Positions 1 to 11,394 of a stretch of DNA of 64,000 nucleotides are shown piece after piece. This DNA comes from Chelonoidis abingdonii (lineage: Eukaryota; Chordata; Testudines; Testudinidae). Location: contig NC_133770.1 of assembly GCF_003597395.2 (NCBI RefSeq), positions 18,528,969 through 18,592,968 on the forward strand, given 5' to 3'. Each line of letters opens with the position of its first letter. The first letter of the stretch is position 1. Made by a program: the position numbers and the translations under genes. Under the pieces are notes generated by a model, which had not been told where the DNA came from, made no database searches, and saw nothing but the letters and a program-made list of their open reading frames with translations.

Positions 1-290
1 CTGGAGTCACCAGAGCAGCAGTTTCCGGGGCCACTGGAACAGCTGCCCCAGGGCTGAAACAGAGGCTGGGGTTGGGTCAGCCCCTCTGGGGCTGGAGCAG
101 AGGTGCTCAGTCCCTGCCGCAGGAGCAGCGGAGGGGCTGGAGCAGCTGCTGGAGGTCAGTCCTTGGCAGCACTCTGACTGTTAGTCCCCCACCCCACCAG
201 GGTATTTTCAGTAAAGGTCAGGGACTGGTTGTGGCCAATCAACAAAAATTAATGGAAGTCACGAACGGTCCCTAACTAAAAATACCCCTG
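1..290. mobile_element. Right end of a GC-rich DNA transposon (left end outside window)
   Basis: The first 190 bases are GC-rich with a loose repeat of gctggagcag-like units. Positions 200-283 fold on themselves: GGGTATTTTCAGTAAAGGTC at 201 pairs with the complement of the segment ending in AAAAATACCC near 283. A compact inverted repeat next to a GC-rich body is typical of non-autonomous DNA elements. The superfamily is not assigned, and the left end lies beyond the window. Confidence 0.5.
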
Positions 291-571
291 ACAGAATCTT
301 AACTTTAATCATTGTTTACTGACCCCATTTACCAGCTGTTCTTTTGCTCCCTCACCATTAGGAGTAGTAGACCAACGCACACTCAAGTACCTGCTTTTCT
401 TCACAAGGAGCAACAGCAGTAATGGCTTTTGAGATAAGAATGTCATTTTGTTGCTTTAAAATGTCATGTACACAGTGAGCCTGATTTTCAGGCCCCCTTA
501 CACTGCCAGAGAGGTGTAAAAGGGCTTTAGTGTAAATAAAAATCAGCCCCACCACTGTGTACTATTTTTAA

Positions 572-690
572 TGTATTATTAATATTGACTGCTATTATTA
601 GAGCTGCCACTGTGCATGGTGCTGTACAACCCAATCCCTGAGGAGAATCCCTGCCCTGAAATGCATACAATGTAAGGGTTAGTTTCTGCT
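572..690 (-). repeat. L2/MIR-type 3' tail
   Basis: Read on the minus strand this gives a segment like the 3' tails of L2 and MIR: a 'gggcagggattctcctc' core, then 'gtacagcaccatgcacagtggcag', then an AT-rich TAATA tail. The same tail appears at 13200, 14625, 36425 and 47160. It is an old, diverged copy; the family name rests on recognising the tail only. Confidence 0.45.
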
Positions 691-1414
691 GCCCTTACTT
701 ACATGGAGTACAGCCTGGATTTCCTAGTAGTCCCATTGATTTCAGTGAGACTCCTTGGAGTGGGTACTGATCAGTGTGATTAAGGGTGGCAGAATCTGGG
801 CATGGGAGGAGGCTAGGGCACACAGGAAGCCCCGAAGGTGGAATAATGGAGGACATTGTTTATATGGGTAGTTCAGTTTATTTCTTGTGGGCACCATGGA
901 AAACCTGTGTTTAATAAGGATTTGAATGTGCAGTGGCTGTTGTGGCAAACTGGAATTAAAAAGGGACTCCTAATCAGTGTTCCCTCTAATTTTTTCCCAC
1001 CCATGTGTGGAATGAATTTTGTCATGTACACCAATATGGAGGTGATGTGTGACACATGACCTTCATATTGATGCACATAACAAAATTCACGGTGGTGGGC
1101 TGAGGGGTTTGGAGTGTGGGAGGTGGCTCAGGGCTGAGGCAGAGGGAGGAGGTAGGGACGGTGAGGGGGACTCTGGCTGGGGGTGTGGGCTCTAGGGTGG
1201 GGCTGGGAATGAGGGCCTCAGGGCTGGGGAAGAGGGTGGGGATAGAGGGCTGAGAGCTCTGGCTGGGGGTGCAGGCTCTGGGGTGGGGCTGGGGATCAGG
1301 GGTTTAGGGTGCAGGAGGGTGCTCCGGCAGGGAGAGAGGACTCCCTGCAGCTCTGTCTCTATGCAGCAGCACCTGGGCTGGCAAGGAAGAGGCGCTTCTC
1401 CCCACTGTGGTAGC

Positions 1415-1751
1415 CATTTTTCGCCGCCCCAAGCAGCGCACCGAATTGCCGCAGAAGACGGCGGGGGCAGTCCATGTGCCCTTAGGGCAGCAGGTGTGTT
1501 TCTGCGGCGATGGCAATTCGTCAGCAGCTTCTATGTTTAGCTGAAGCCGCCGCGGACAGCTAAACATAGAAGCTGCTACCGAATTGCCGCCATAGCGGAA
1601 ACACGCCTGCCGCCCTAATGGCGCACGGACTGCCCCCACCACCGCGGCAGTTAGGTGCACTGCTTGAGGGTAAAACAACAGGGACTGCCGCCCCTTGCAG
1701 ATTGCCACCCCAAGCACCAGCTTTGAAGGCTAGTGCCTGGAGCCAGCCCTG
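1415..1751. mobile_element. Palindromic hAT-like element
   Basis: The right terminus AGCCAGCCCTG at 1751 matches the CAGGGCTGG-type ends of hAT elements elsewhere in this window (6528, 50144, 63193). The core 1431-1665 is one long inverted repeat (see separate entry). The 8 bases after the right end, GTGGTAGC (1752-1759), also occur at 1407-1414, just where the left end would be. The left side, however, does not begin with a matching CAGGG terminus, so either the left tip is deleted or the octamer match is chance. Confidence 0.5.
1431..1665. repeat. 235-bp near-perfect inverted repeat (palindrome)
   Basis: The left arm begins aagcagcgcacc at 1431 and the right arm ends ggtgcactgctt at 1665; the centre is near 1550. 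The innermost 21-bp arms (AGCAGCTTCTATGTTTAGCT plus one base) match perfectly. The outer arms keep paired modules such as ggcaattcg/cgaattgcc and gggggcagtcc/ggactgccccc. The DNA or RNA could form a hairpin of about 115 bp. Confidence 0.8.
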
Positions 1752-2137
1752 GTGGTAGCTCCAGGGCTGGAGTCGCAGGATAGGAGCCCCTCCCCCGGCT
1801 CTGGCAGGTCTGAGTGGGGCTCAGGTTGGGCCGGGAGAGAGGTGCCATACCAGGTCAGGCTGGCCCACAGGGGTGTGGGCTGGGCCAGGCCAGGCTGGCT
1901 GCGACTGAGTTCGGGCCGGGGTAGGGGTGCCCTGGCCACAGCAGGTCAGGGCCGCGGGAGGGGCGTCCTGGCCATAGCAAGTCCGGGCCACCCCCAGCTG
2001 CGGCCGGTTGGGGGCCTAGCTAGGCTGGGGCTGGGGGAGGGGTGCTCCATGTCCCTCCCCCTGCCAGTGAAGAGGCATGTTCCTTGAGTGCCTGTGTGGT
2101 GCTAAATAGGCTGCACAGCCACACATCTTACAGCAAA

Positions 2138-3239
2138 CTTAGCTCCTAATTATGATTTGCATTTATGCAGAGCCATTCATCCAGCAAGATCTCAAAGTAC
2201 TTGGCAGAGTTTGCGTGTAGGAATCACTTCACCCATCACAAACATACAGCCACTGGCTGCAGCAGCTCTTTAATATCACACAACAACATCACACATACAC
2301 CACAGTTGGGGGCAGGAAGTGAATACTTCATCCATTTGTAACTGCGGGGGAGTTAAAGGTAGGCAGAGTGAAATTACAGCTTTAATATTATTGGCTAGTT
2401 AGGCCTATTTGAATACTTTGCAACAACTGCTTTAATTTTGTATCTGCTAATGTGCCTCTGTAATCATAACATTTTCCATTTAAAGTGTCATAAAGCATGT
2501 AAAATTTAAAACTGTGTAGGTTTTTTTGTACATAAATGTTCCCCCTGAGCTGATTATAGTGTTTGCCTAGGGCTAAATTTGTGCCTTTGAGTTGCAATGG
2601 TGCATAACTTGCATCACCACAGGAGTAAAAATCAGTGGGAGTCAGGACCCAGCTGCTCTTTAAAATCCCACTAGGCACCTAGCTGCTGCTTTAGGTGCCT
2701 AAGTTATCTTTGAAAATCTCACCTTGTTTCTCCAAGTCCCATCTCTGAGGCACAGTTCCTTTCCTTAGCTCCTGGCCTATATCAGCACTAAAAGATGACA
2801 CCTTCTGTCATGGCTGGTGTTTGGAGGGAAGAATCTATTCCTCTGTCCATTTCCCCCCATCTGCTCTGATGAAAGGTAAGTAGAGACACAGCCCTAGCTT
2901 CCTCTTGTGTGCCTGGACCCAAACTCCAGTTAACCTTTGCATGGCACAATGGTGAGATGCCTACCTGCCTGTGGAGTTGTGATCTAGTGCATATCTGTCT
3001 TCGTGTTTTACTTTGGGCAGAATTCTAGTTTATTCTGGCTTCTGCTGCCTTACCCTAGAGCAAAAGACCCCTGTCAGTCCTGGCACAACCTTTCAGGGAC
3101 AGGGATTTGAATGAGGAGGTGTAATCCACAAAGAGGGCTCTGCTGGCTAGAGAAGGTTGTATCCATAGCAAAAGCTGACCTAGTGCATTCTGGCTACAAG
3201 TCATAGAGCTCCTGGTGGAGCTTAAAACTGCCTTTACTG
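2138..3239. other. No gene seen; foldback-like segment at 2590-2720
   Basis: No supported coding region. The segment 2590-2720 contains 'ttaggtgcctaagttatctttgaaaatctcacc', which resembles the arms of the foldback repeat at 39080-39245. The rest shows no structure I can name. Confidence 0.4.
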
Positions 3240-3350
3240 GTAGACAGTGGTGTCTGATAGACAGGGAACTTATTTGGTAGTTGGAAGCTCAGGGTTCTAT
3301 TCCTGACTCTGCTACTGACACACACTGTGAACTTAGGCTTGATATGGGAA
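3240..3350 (+). repeat. MIR-like SINE fragment
   Basis: It has the order expected of a MIR core: 'ggtagttggaagctcagggttctattcctgactctgctactgacacac' then 'ctgtgaacttaggc'. The tRNA-derived head and the tail are poorly preserved. Confidence 0.45.
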
Positions 3351-5431
3351 GTTCTATATTATACAGGGGAGACAAAAGCTTCCTTTTTCCTCAGTGCTAT
3401 AGAGTGGCATAAGGCCTCTCCATGGCTGCTACTTTAAGGCTGTAGTACGCTCTGGTAGGGTATGGATGGCAAGTCTGCACACTTATGGATTCACTGTCCA
3501 TGCCCTCATCCCTGTGTCCCACCTTTATCAGCAAAGAAGATCTGCACAAATGGGATCTGCAGCACCCCCTCCCCAGACAACCCATGCCCTTCTGCATCCT
3601 GTGCTGCACTGGTTCTGTGTTGTATTGGTCTTTTGCACCTGCAGAACTGAAGGTGGGCAGACAACAGTTGCCCTCTAACGGATATTAGACAAGCTCCAAA
3701 CTGAGGCTGTTCTTTTCTCTGTAAAATGGGGGGGGGATATTCTCATTAGAAAACCATAAAAGGCATTGTTCTGCTCCATATATCTTGACAGTGATTTATG
3801 TGAAACATAAAGCATGTGAAAATTTGCCATAATATTGTTTATTGTCTTCCTCTTGAGAGAGTAATAATTGTAAAGCTGAGAAACTCAAGCCTACTTAATG
3901 TTATGTATGGACCTTGCATATAAATAGTTTGAGAGGCAAGTGGTGAAACAATTTCTTATTGAAAGTGTTTATTTTTCATTGGCTTTCCTTGCAGGGCAAT
4001 AATTCAACACTTGTTTGTGACTTTTATTAAATATGATGCCCACTCATCTTTTGTGAAAAAAGTTTATGCCAAGTAATCTATTTCAGTTGGCATCTCAATA
4101 TTTACACAATGAAAATATATTGCATATGACTAATCTTCTTATATTTTACTGCGCCAAGCATTTTAAGGAACAATATAATGAACGTGGGCAGCTTTCATGC
4201 TGTGCAATAAAATGCAAATTAATAGAGGCTTTTAACAAAGGTATTTGAACTTATGGATCATAGCTGGGCTGCCAGCATGTTGCTTGCAAACAAAATGACA
4301 TTGTACAGAGTTTCTTTTTGTTTTTTTAATTGAAATGAAATGTTGTGGCTTGTGACTCATGTGCTTTAAGAATGTAAATTATATATTCTGATGGAGGATT
4401 GCCATTTGTTTTCATGCTTAGGTTTGGTTCATCCCTTTTGGTTTCATTAGATATTGTTTAGAGTCGAGCTGTGTAAAATATTGGCAGTGAAATTATCAAC
4501 ACTTGAAATTTTTTCCTTTTTGAGTTTCGGGGGCCTTCTGAGAAAATGCTTTGTTTACTGAGATTTTTCATGTGACAAAAAAATGCCATCAGAACTGGGA
4601 TGTCACTGCTGATGTCACCAAAAAGACATTGTTAGTGCCAAATGTTCAGATACCATGAGTCAGGTGTCCTAGAATCATGAGATTGGCTTAGAAATCACAA
4701 GATTTTTTTTTTTTAAAAAAATAGAACAATTTTGAATTGTTTATTTGCCTTCTGCTTTTTGAGCTTTTACAGTTCATATTTCAGGCTTTTCTCCAGAACC
4801 ATGAGGGAAAAACACTTATTCTTTTTTTAAATATTAGTTGAGATCCTCATTTAATCACCTGACTCCAGGAGTTGGGGGTTTTAAGAAACTCACCAAATAT
4901 TGCAAGACTAATGATAAAATAGTAAGAGCTGGCAAAACAGAAATTTCAACCGCAGCTTTGCACGGGACATTTTTGAGTTTGAAACTGAGTTGGCTGGATT
5001 TGTCACATGGTTGAAGTCACATGATGTTTCTTCAAGCTCTCTTATTGAAAGAATTTAGAGAGAGGCAAAAAAACTTGCTTTCATTACGTAGACACTAGTC
5101 CCTACTCATCCACAGAAGACATCAGGTTGGAAGATGGAGGTCTATTTCAGGGCCTTTTATGAGGAGGGGAATTACATGGGGAAGGAAGGCCATGGGACCT
5201 GATGGGGGCCAAATACCATATCTGCATCTCCAAACCAGACTCCAGATCTTTGGAACAATTCACTGTGGTAGATTTGGAACTGTTCTGTGATAATTTATTA
5301 ATACTATATGTTGGCCTTATTTTGGGTGTATTTATGGTCTGAATACATTGGTTTAGCTTAATAACGGATTGTGAGGAAAAAACAAGTAGGAAGGGAAATA
5401 AATGGATCAAGATAAACCATTTCTCAGCATA
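3351..5431. other. AT-rich non-coding DNA; possible old repeat at 4640-4920
   Basis: No supported gene. Short open frames at 3462-3690 overlap on the same strand in three frames, as expected of chance frames. The segment 4640-4920 (poly-T/A tract at 4705-4728, then a 'gactccaggagttgggggttttaagaaa' block) looks like an old dispersed repeat, family unknown. Confidence 0.4.
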
Positions 5432-7016
5432 CACTAGCCCTGGGGGAATTCTGCACCACTGCGCATGCACAGAATTCATGTTCCCTGAAGATTTATTTGA
5501 TTCCTTGCAGAAAAATGACTTTCTTATGGGGAATAAAAGGGAAGCCACAAGACTGGTCATGTGACCCTCCCCAGCAGTATGTTTTGGGTGCCCAGGGCAG
5601 CTGGCAGAGAGGTAAATCATTAAGGGGCAGGGGTGGGACTGGGGAAGACTTGGCTAGTGGCTCCTACCCTGCACCAGGCTCAGCTGCTAGTCCCAGCTGG
5701 GCTGGGGAGGACAGGACTTCCTCTTCCCTTGCATGGCATCTGGGGCTGGGTCAGACCAACCCCCAGATTTCTCCCCAGGCTGCAGGAAGATCTACAAACT
5801 TTCCTCCCTCCCATTTCCTGCATCCATCGCTCTTCAGTTGCATGGGGAGCTGCTCCCTCCATGCCCAGCCCCTGTGCATCCAGACCCCCTCATACTCAGA
5901 CTCTTCCTCTGAGCCTCACCACCACCCACCCACACCCAGAATACCCCCCGCCAAGCCCCACTCCCCCTGTACCTGGACCACCTCAATGAGTCACCTGCCC
6001 CGGATCCCCAGCCCACTAAGCCTCAACCAGCTGCACCTGGATCCCCACCCCACTGAGCCCCACTCCTGCAGCATCCGGCCCCCTCATTGAATCCCCCACA
6101 CCCAGACCCCCCTACTGAGCTCTGTCCCTCCCACACCCAGACACCCCCCCCACTGAGCCCCAACCACCTTCACCTGGACCCCCTGCAGGACTGGCGCCGG
6201 GCCATTTCGCCGCCCCGCACGCGGGTCTCGCAGCTTTGGTGAAGCAGCCACAGGCATTCCCGCGGAGGGTCCGCTGGTCCGCGGCTTTGGTGGAGCTGCT
6301 GCAGGCATGCCTGCTGCAGGTCCACCCCAGCCGCGGGACCAGCGGACAGTCCACAGAAATGCCTGCGGCAGGTCCACCGGAGCCACGAGACCGGCAGACC
6401 CTCCGCAGGCACAACTGCGGCAGCTCCACTGGAGCCGCCTGCCACCTCCCTGGCAAAATGCCGCCCCCCCCATAATGCTGGCGCCCTAGGCGACTGCCTA
6501 AGTCACCTAAATGAAAGTGCCAGCCCTGACCCCCTGCATATTCCCATTACTGTTGCACCCAACAAGCCCCTGTGCATCCAGATTCCCCCTGCACCAGGAT
6601 CCCCCACTGAGCTGCCTGCACCCGTATTGCGTGACACAGAACCCTCTCAACCCACCACTGGATCTCCTCCACACTTGGATCCTGCCAGGCTGAGACATTC
6701 TGCCCATACCTGGTGCACCTGCCTTGAAGGGGCAGGGCCCTGGAGTGTTTCTGTGGCAGACCTGGTCCTTGCACTATGTCAGGGTTGGGTGCAGCCTCAT
6801 CGCTGACTCTATGTCCTGTGGGGGGAGCTGCAGAGTGATGTCTGACCTCTATGCAGCCAGAGGCCTGTGCTCCCCAACACCGTGCTGGAGCCTCCACATT
6901 TATTTGACAAATAAAATTTGAAGAATTTTGCAGAATTTTAAAATATTGTGTGCATAATTTTTAATGTTTCTGCACATCATTTTTCATATTTTGGAGCAGA
7001 ATGCCCTCAGGAGTAA
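5432..7016. mobile_element. Large non-autonomous TIR transposon carrying a nested hAT
   Basis: The left end reads CTAGCCCTGGGGGAATTCTGC from 5434. The right end, read in reverse complement, begins TACTCCTGAGGGCATTCTGC and ends at about 7016. The two ends are imperfect terminal inverted repeats of about 22 bp. The AT-rich right arm (6900-7010) repeats 'gcagaatttt' motifs that mirror 'cacagaattc' on the left. The body is C-rich with no coherent reading frame. A complete hAT copy (6186-6528) is nested inside. Superfamily not assigned. Confidence 0.6.
6186..6528. mobile_element. hAT-type MITE with perfect 8-bp target duplication
   Basis: The ends are CAGGACTGGCGCC (left) and AGTGCCAGCCCTG (right), a TIR pair. 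The flanking octamers ACCCCCTG at 6178-6185 and 6529-6536 are identical, which fits hAT integration (8-bp TSD). The interior is CpG-rich and related to the copy at 62901-63193 (shared 'gccatttcgcc', 'ccactggagccg' and 'tggcgccctaggcga' blocks). It carries no transposase, so it would have needed a partner in trans. It is younger than the element it interrupts. Confidence 0.85.
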
Positions 7017-7889
7017 GTTGCTAAGAGACAATGCCAGGACAGGAAAAGGCCTCAGAACACAAGAGTTGAAGAGACGTCTGGTAGGTTTAAAGGGGAAAAC
7101 TCTTTCTTAAAGAGGAGAGTGAGGGAGAGTAGCTCAGGGGAATCATACTGAGACACAGGGTCCCACTGGGGATGTTTGAAAAAGCTTGGCCTGCCTAGGT
7201 TACCAACCAGTAATGGCAGGTCTGTAGGTAAGACAGAAATGCATATAGACTGTTTATTGTTTTAAAATCCTTTTTCTCAAAATGCTTTGTTCCGACTGTT
7301 AAAAACAAACAATATTTTGGTTTTAAGAAGCATGACTGATTGCTTCATACCACCAGTCACAAACTCCTGAAGTGAAGAACACAGTTGCCAATTTTCATGC
7401 AGTAAATAAGCACCCCGACTTTCACAATAAGCCAAAAATCAAGCTAATCCCATTTCAAAACAAGGCCCAAACAAGCCAATCCCTAAGACCCCCAACACTC
7501 TATGTGACTAGATCCCCCCAGCATGCAGTAGGGGACTGTGGTGGGCCCACTGTGCTCTCTCCCCCTTGCCCCTGCTTGCCAGGAGCTGATAAAAAAAAGA
7601 AGCAACAAGCTACAAGCCAAACAAGCTACAACCCAAAAACTAGCCAACAAGCAACTCGCATGCCAATTAAGCCAAAACCAAGCTCAATTTCTGCCTTTTT
7701 TCTACAGGTTTGTCATGTCTGGTGAAGAACCACCAGTACCTAACCCAGTTCGACTTCCTGGGTGAGCACAACTGACACTCAGGGTACTGTGCATTTCCCC
7801 CCAGGGATAGGTAAAGACAAAAGGTCTAAGTCATGAGTGGTGCAGTAAGAGAGCCCAGAAGGGGACAGAGGTGCAGCTAGTGACATAAC
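7017..7889. other. No gene seen; lysine/alanine-coded repeat-like tract at 7340-7700
   Basis: The tract 7370-7700 is rich in 'caagcc', 'aaacc' and 'aacaagc' words on the plus strand, suggesting an old dispersed repeat. The open frames there (7372-7725 and 7538-7765) overlap in two frames and show no domain. I do not call them genes. Confidence 0.4.
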
Positions 7890-8281
7890 TGTGACACTTG
7901 TATTACTTGTTCTCTACATAGATATCCCATGCTGAGAGTGTTTTACTCCATGGCTCAATAGGTAGTTTAGCTATGGGAAGGCTGGTGTACTGCTCTCACA
8001 ATGCTGACAGTGCATGCTCCTCACACACTTCCTCTCCTCTGGCTCCCCCTCACCTGACTGGAGTGAGCTCCTTTTTAAACCCAGGTGCCCTGATCAGCCT
8101 GCCTTGATTGGCTGCAGGTGTTCTAATCAGCCTGTCTACCTTAATTGGTTCTAGCCGGTTCCTGATTATTCTAGTACAGCCCCTGCTCTGATCACTCAGG
8201 GAACAGAAAACTACTCATCCAGTGACCAGTATATTTGCCCTCTACCAGACTCCTGTACCCCACTGGTCTGGGTCTGTCACA
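7890..8281 (-). mobile_element. Solo LTR, antisense
   Basis: The ends are inverted (TGTGACA at 7890 and TGTCACA at 8281), giving the TG...CA form of an LTR when read on the minus strand. The minus strand contains a CCAAT box (complement near 8108) and a TTTAAAAAGG TATA-like box (complement near 8075). The same module sits in the Gypsy 3' LTR at 35750-35790, so the two belong to related LTR families. No internal coding region is attached, so it is a solo LTR. No clear target duplication. Confidence 0.65.
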
Positions 8282-10019
8282 GTTGTGAATCCAAAACCAA
8301 AATCAAATTCACAACCCACGTACTCAATCCTGTCTCTACTTGCTAATGCAAATGTACAACAGTTTGATTCAGCTGCATCAGAGTGAGAATGGCCCTGCTT
8401 TATCTTTCTGGCTTTCACTACTTCCCATGGGTTGGGAGAAAGTTTGGATCTGGGTTTCTAGGCTCATATCCAATATAAATGTCATCGAGTTGAGGTTTAA
8501 TGTGACCTTGAACATGATTTTCTCACTTCTTTATGTAGAAAAATCAGCTGGTGTTTTCTTAATGATGATATGTCACATCTTTATATTTTCTTTTTTTAAA
8601 TGGCACATGATGTGCTGAAGAGCTTGTCTTCAACCCATTCGCACCTTTCCATGGGTGTAAACCAAAAATGAAGTGAATGGAATTACCACTAAGTAAAACG
8701 GGTGCGAGAAACAAATCACGCCCAGAAACCACTCAGTTGGGTGACCCAGCCACGTCCTTCCAGTTCCTTAAAAGTAAAACAGGACAAAAGAGGATGGCTA
8801 CATTAATGAAAGTGAACACAACTTTGGTTTGGCATCGTGGCCATGCACATGTGGGGAAGCACAGAAGCTGCTACTTGCAAATGGAACCTGACAAACGTGT
8901 ACACGTGGAAACTGAAAGAGCAGTGGTAGAATGCTGCTTCAACCATGTCCATCAAGGCAGTGTTTAGAGCAAACACCCCACATGCAGCATTTGTAGAAGT
9001 ATCTGTATGCTAATTACCATCCCAGGTTTTGATTAGTGTATGCATGTATTACAGCATCCACACATCCATCGGACTACGCATATACTCCACTGTCCCTCTT
9101 TTTGATTAGATACCTACACAAACTCATTTGTTTTTGGCCTATATATATTTATATAGGCAGGCATCCAAATATGCAGCTATGGTCTAGCTCATCTTCTACT
9201 GTCTTGCTGTCTGAGGAATACAGTGATCCACTATTCATGATTATATACATCCTTTTTGTACATCTCTGTCTCTGTGCTATAACTGCTTCACTCCCTGATG
9301 TAGTCCTACCATTCAAATTACAAATATATTCCAGCCCCCCTTCCTATTGATGCTGCATCCAATATATGCATCACACACTCCGAAATACATTTCCTATGTG
9401 AAATATTCAGCTGGCCTACTCAGTTTTCTATTTGGGGAATATTTTAATATTGTACAAGTCAGTGTCTCAGCAGCCACATATTTATTCATCTGTAATTACG
9501 AGGGGACTTTTTCAATAGATAAATGGGATGTAATATGATACTGCTCTATACCATGTTTCTGAACGTGACGGAGTGTACAGTGCAGAATAAGGAAGTGCCC
9601 AGAGTTTTATCCTCTGTCCTTTCCACTGTAACGTGAATGCAGATTCTGTGCTTCAAAACCAAGCCATCTGGGATTTCTTACCCTTGGGTTGTCCTTCTAC
9701 AGCACAAAGACTGTAGTGACTGGGGACATTGGACTGGGAGACAGAAACCTGCGTTCTGTTCCCTGCTCTGCCCCACTGACCACTGCTTCTTTTGGCAGAG
9801 GGCGGAGCTCACCAATCTGCATTGTACTAGTTCTGCCTGCAGTGAGTGCACGTCCTTCTATACACTCGGCTATATACCCCATGGCTTGTCTAGAAGGGCA
9901 TTATCTCAGACTCTGAATAGTGGCCCTGCGTTGTTGGGGTTCAGCTTCAGATGGAAATGAGACCTGACATCTGGGATTGAGGCCCACACAAACGTCAGCC
10001 AAAGATGATGTGTAACAAA
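8282..10019. other. No gene seen; MIR-like fragment near 9690-9800
   Basis: Positions 9690-9800 ('gtgactggggacattggactgggagacagaaacctgcgttctgttccctgctctgcc') look like a diverged MIR core. The 96-codon frame at 8677-8967 and the 104-codon frame at 9036-9350 have no recognisable domain and no splice or promoter context. The rest is AT-rich and unassigned. Confidence 0.4.
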
Positions 10020-10740
10020 GGTGGGGTGCTCTTTAACAATTGTTAGTAGTGGTTCCGGATGTTATGGACTGGGATGTACGGGGTCTGGCCTAGTTGCCAG
10101 AGCAGGAGTCAGGCCTACTGGGCAGGGCAGGCTGGTAGGTTGGGGAACAAAGCCAAAGGCCAGTACCAGAGTCAACTGCCAAGTACCAGAGTCAGGGGTC
10201 AAGCCAGTGTCGTAATCAGAAATTGAAGCTGAGGGTCAAAGCCAAGGTCAGATACCAAATGCCAGAGCCATGGGTCGAGCCAGAGTCATGGTCAGAAGTC
10301 AGAGCTTGGAGTCGGAGCCACAACTGGTAATTGATGTTTAGAGGTGAGGTTTAAGGACAGGAACTGGAGGAGGTGTAAGGATCAAGCACAGAGCAGGAAC
10401 ACAGTCGGAACAGGAGCAAAGGCAGGAGCCAGAAGCAGAGCAGGAATCAGGAACAGGGTTGATGCAGGAGGCGGTCAGAAACAGAATCCAATGCAGCCAC
10501 AACAGGAATCGCCTTGTTGCTCAAACTTTCAATGCTTCCTTCTGCCTTAATCAGTGTGGAGCTGAGTGATCTTCCAATCAGGGGTCCCTTGTGGGGGTAC
10601 ATTGGCTGAGGCTATAGTCCTACTCACTCCTTGGTCAACCAGGATTTAGCAGATATTGGGTGGAGTCCAGGATGTAGCAGCTGTTATGGCACTCCCAGGC
10701 CTGGGTTCAAGATCCATGACATCCCATAAGATGTGTGACT
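10020..10740. repeat. LTR-like repeat built on gtcag/gccaga short repeats
   Basis: The stretch 10080-10480 is a run of imperfect short units (gccagagtca, ggtcagaagtcaga, gagcaggaa). It is followed by 'gatcttccaatcaggggtccc', a CCAAT-containing segment. A similar arrangement occurs at 46240-46660. This fits part of an LTR or its adjoining leader, but I cannot see defined LTR ends. Confidence 0.4.
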
Positions 10741-11051
10741 AGCATGGTGTTTTCTGTATGAACATTTCTGGTGAAGTGCTTCCCAATGCAGGACTGTCTG
10801 GGATGGTCTAGGCAGGTAGGAGAAGATGGTCACCTAACATCTTGCACTTAAGGGTGGATAAGGGACAATGCCAGAACTATTATCTCTGATGATTCTGGTT
10901 CATTCTCCAGGAGAACCTATGAACCTGGCTTGCCAAAGCTCTGTCCCTCCTTAGTCCATGCAAATTGATTTTGGAGAGGGAAAATTTTTGAATTATTCAT
11001 ATTAACTTTTACTTCCTTTGAGTGATCAGACCATCTCCATAGCCTAACCAA

Positions 11052-11053
<2 letters not shown>

Positions 11054-11091
<38 letters not shown>
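11054..11091. repeat. (TG)n microsatellite
   Basis: About 19 uninterrupted TG dinucleotides, followed by a short TTTTG repeat. Likely polymorphic in length. Confidence 0.97.
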
Positions 11092-11093
<2 letters not shown>

Positions 11094-11394
11094 GTTTTGT
11101 TATTTTTAAAGAGAAGCACAGTGCAGATACCTGACAATCTCTCACAGCTCTAGAAAATAGCATGTTATTTCCTCAGTCAGGCCCATCAAGTTGACTAAGT
11201 AATGGCTGATCTATGGTGGGTTCCTGGGTCCATATTACTAACACGTTAGGAGTGCTAGTGCCAATGTAGGATCCAGGCCTACATTTTTGCCTGAGATCCT
11301 ATTTTGAGTTTTGCTTGCCTGTTTGGTTTTTTGATACATATACATTCTTACTAATATGTGTGAACAAAGGGATCCTTACTAAGGACAAAGACAC

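Larger units (their letters stand above)
977..2137. mobile_element. Non-autonomous DNA transposon with G-rich internal repeats, interrupted by a second element
   Basis: The left terminus is CAGTGTTCCCTCTAATTTTT at 977. Positions 1016-1090 form an imperfect palindrome around 'ggtgatgtgtgacacatgacc'. The interior from 1090 is a degenerate G-rich array (gctggggatgaggg-type units) also seen at 37.0 kb and 52.2 kb. A palindromic element (1415-1751) interrupts it. The right end is uncertain, placed near the 'cacacatcttacag' at about 2137 because GC content drops there. Confidence 0.45.

Noticed and set aside
1304..1717. 137-codon minus frame
   Set aside because: Explained by the CpG-rich palindrome; both strands read alike because of the inverted repeat.
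5147..5620. 157-codon minus frame
   Set aside because: No recognisable domain; crosses the left border of the DNA transposon at 5432.
5497..6090. 197-codon plus frame, Pro/Ser/His-rich
   Set aside because: It lies in the C-rich body of a DNA transposon; other plus and minus frames are open there too.
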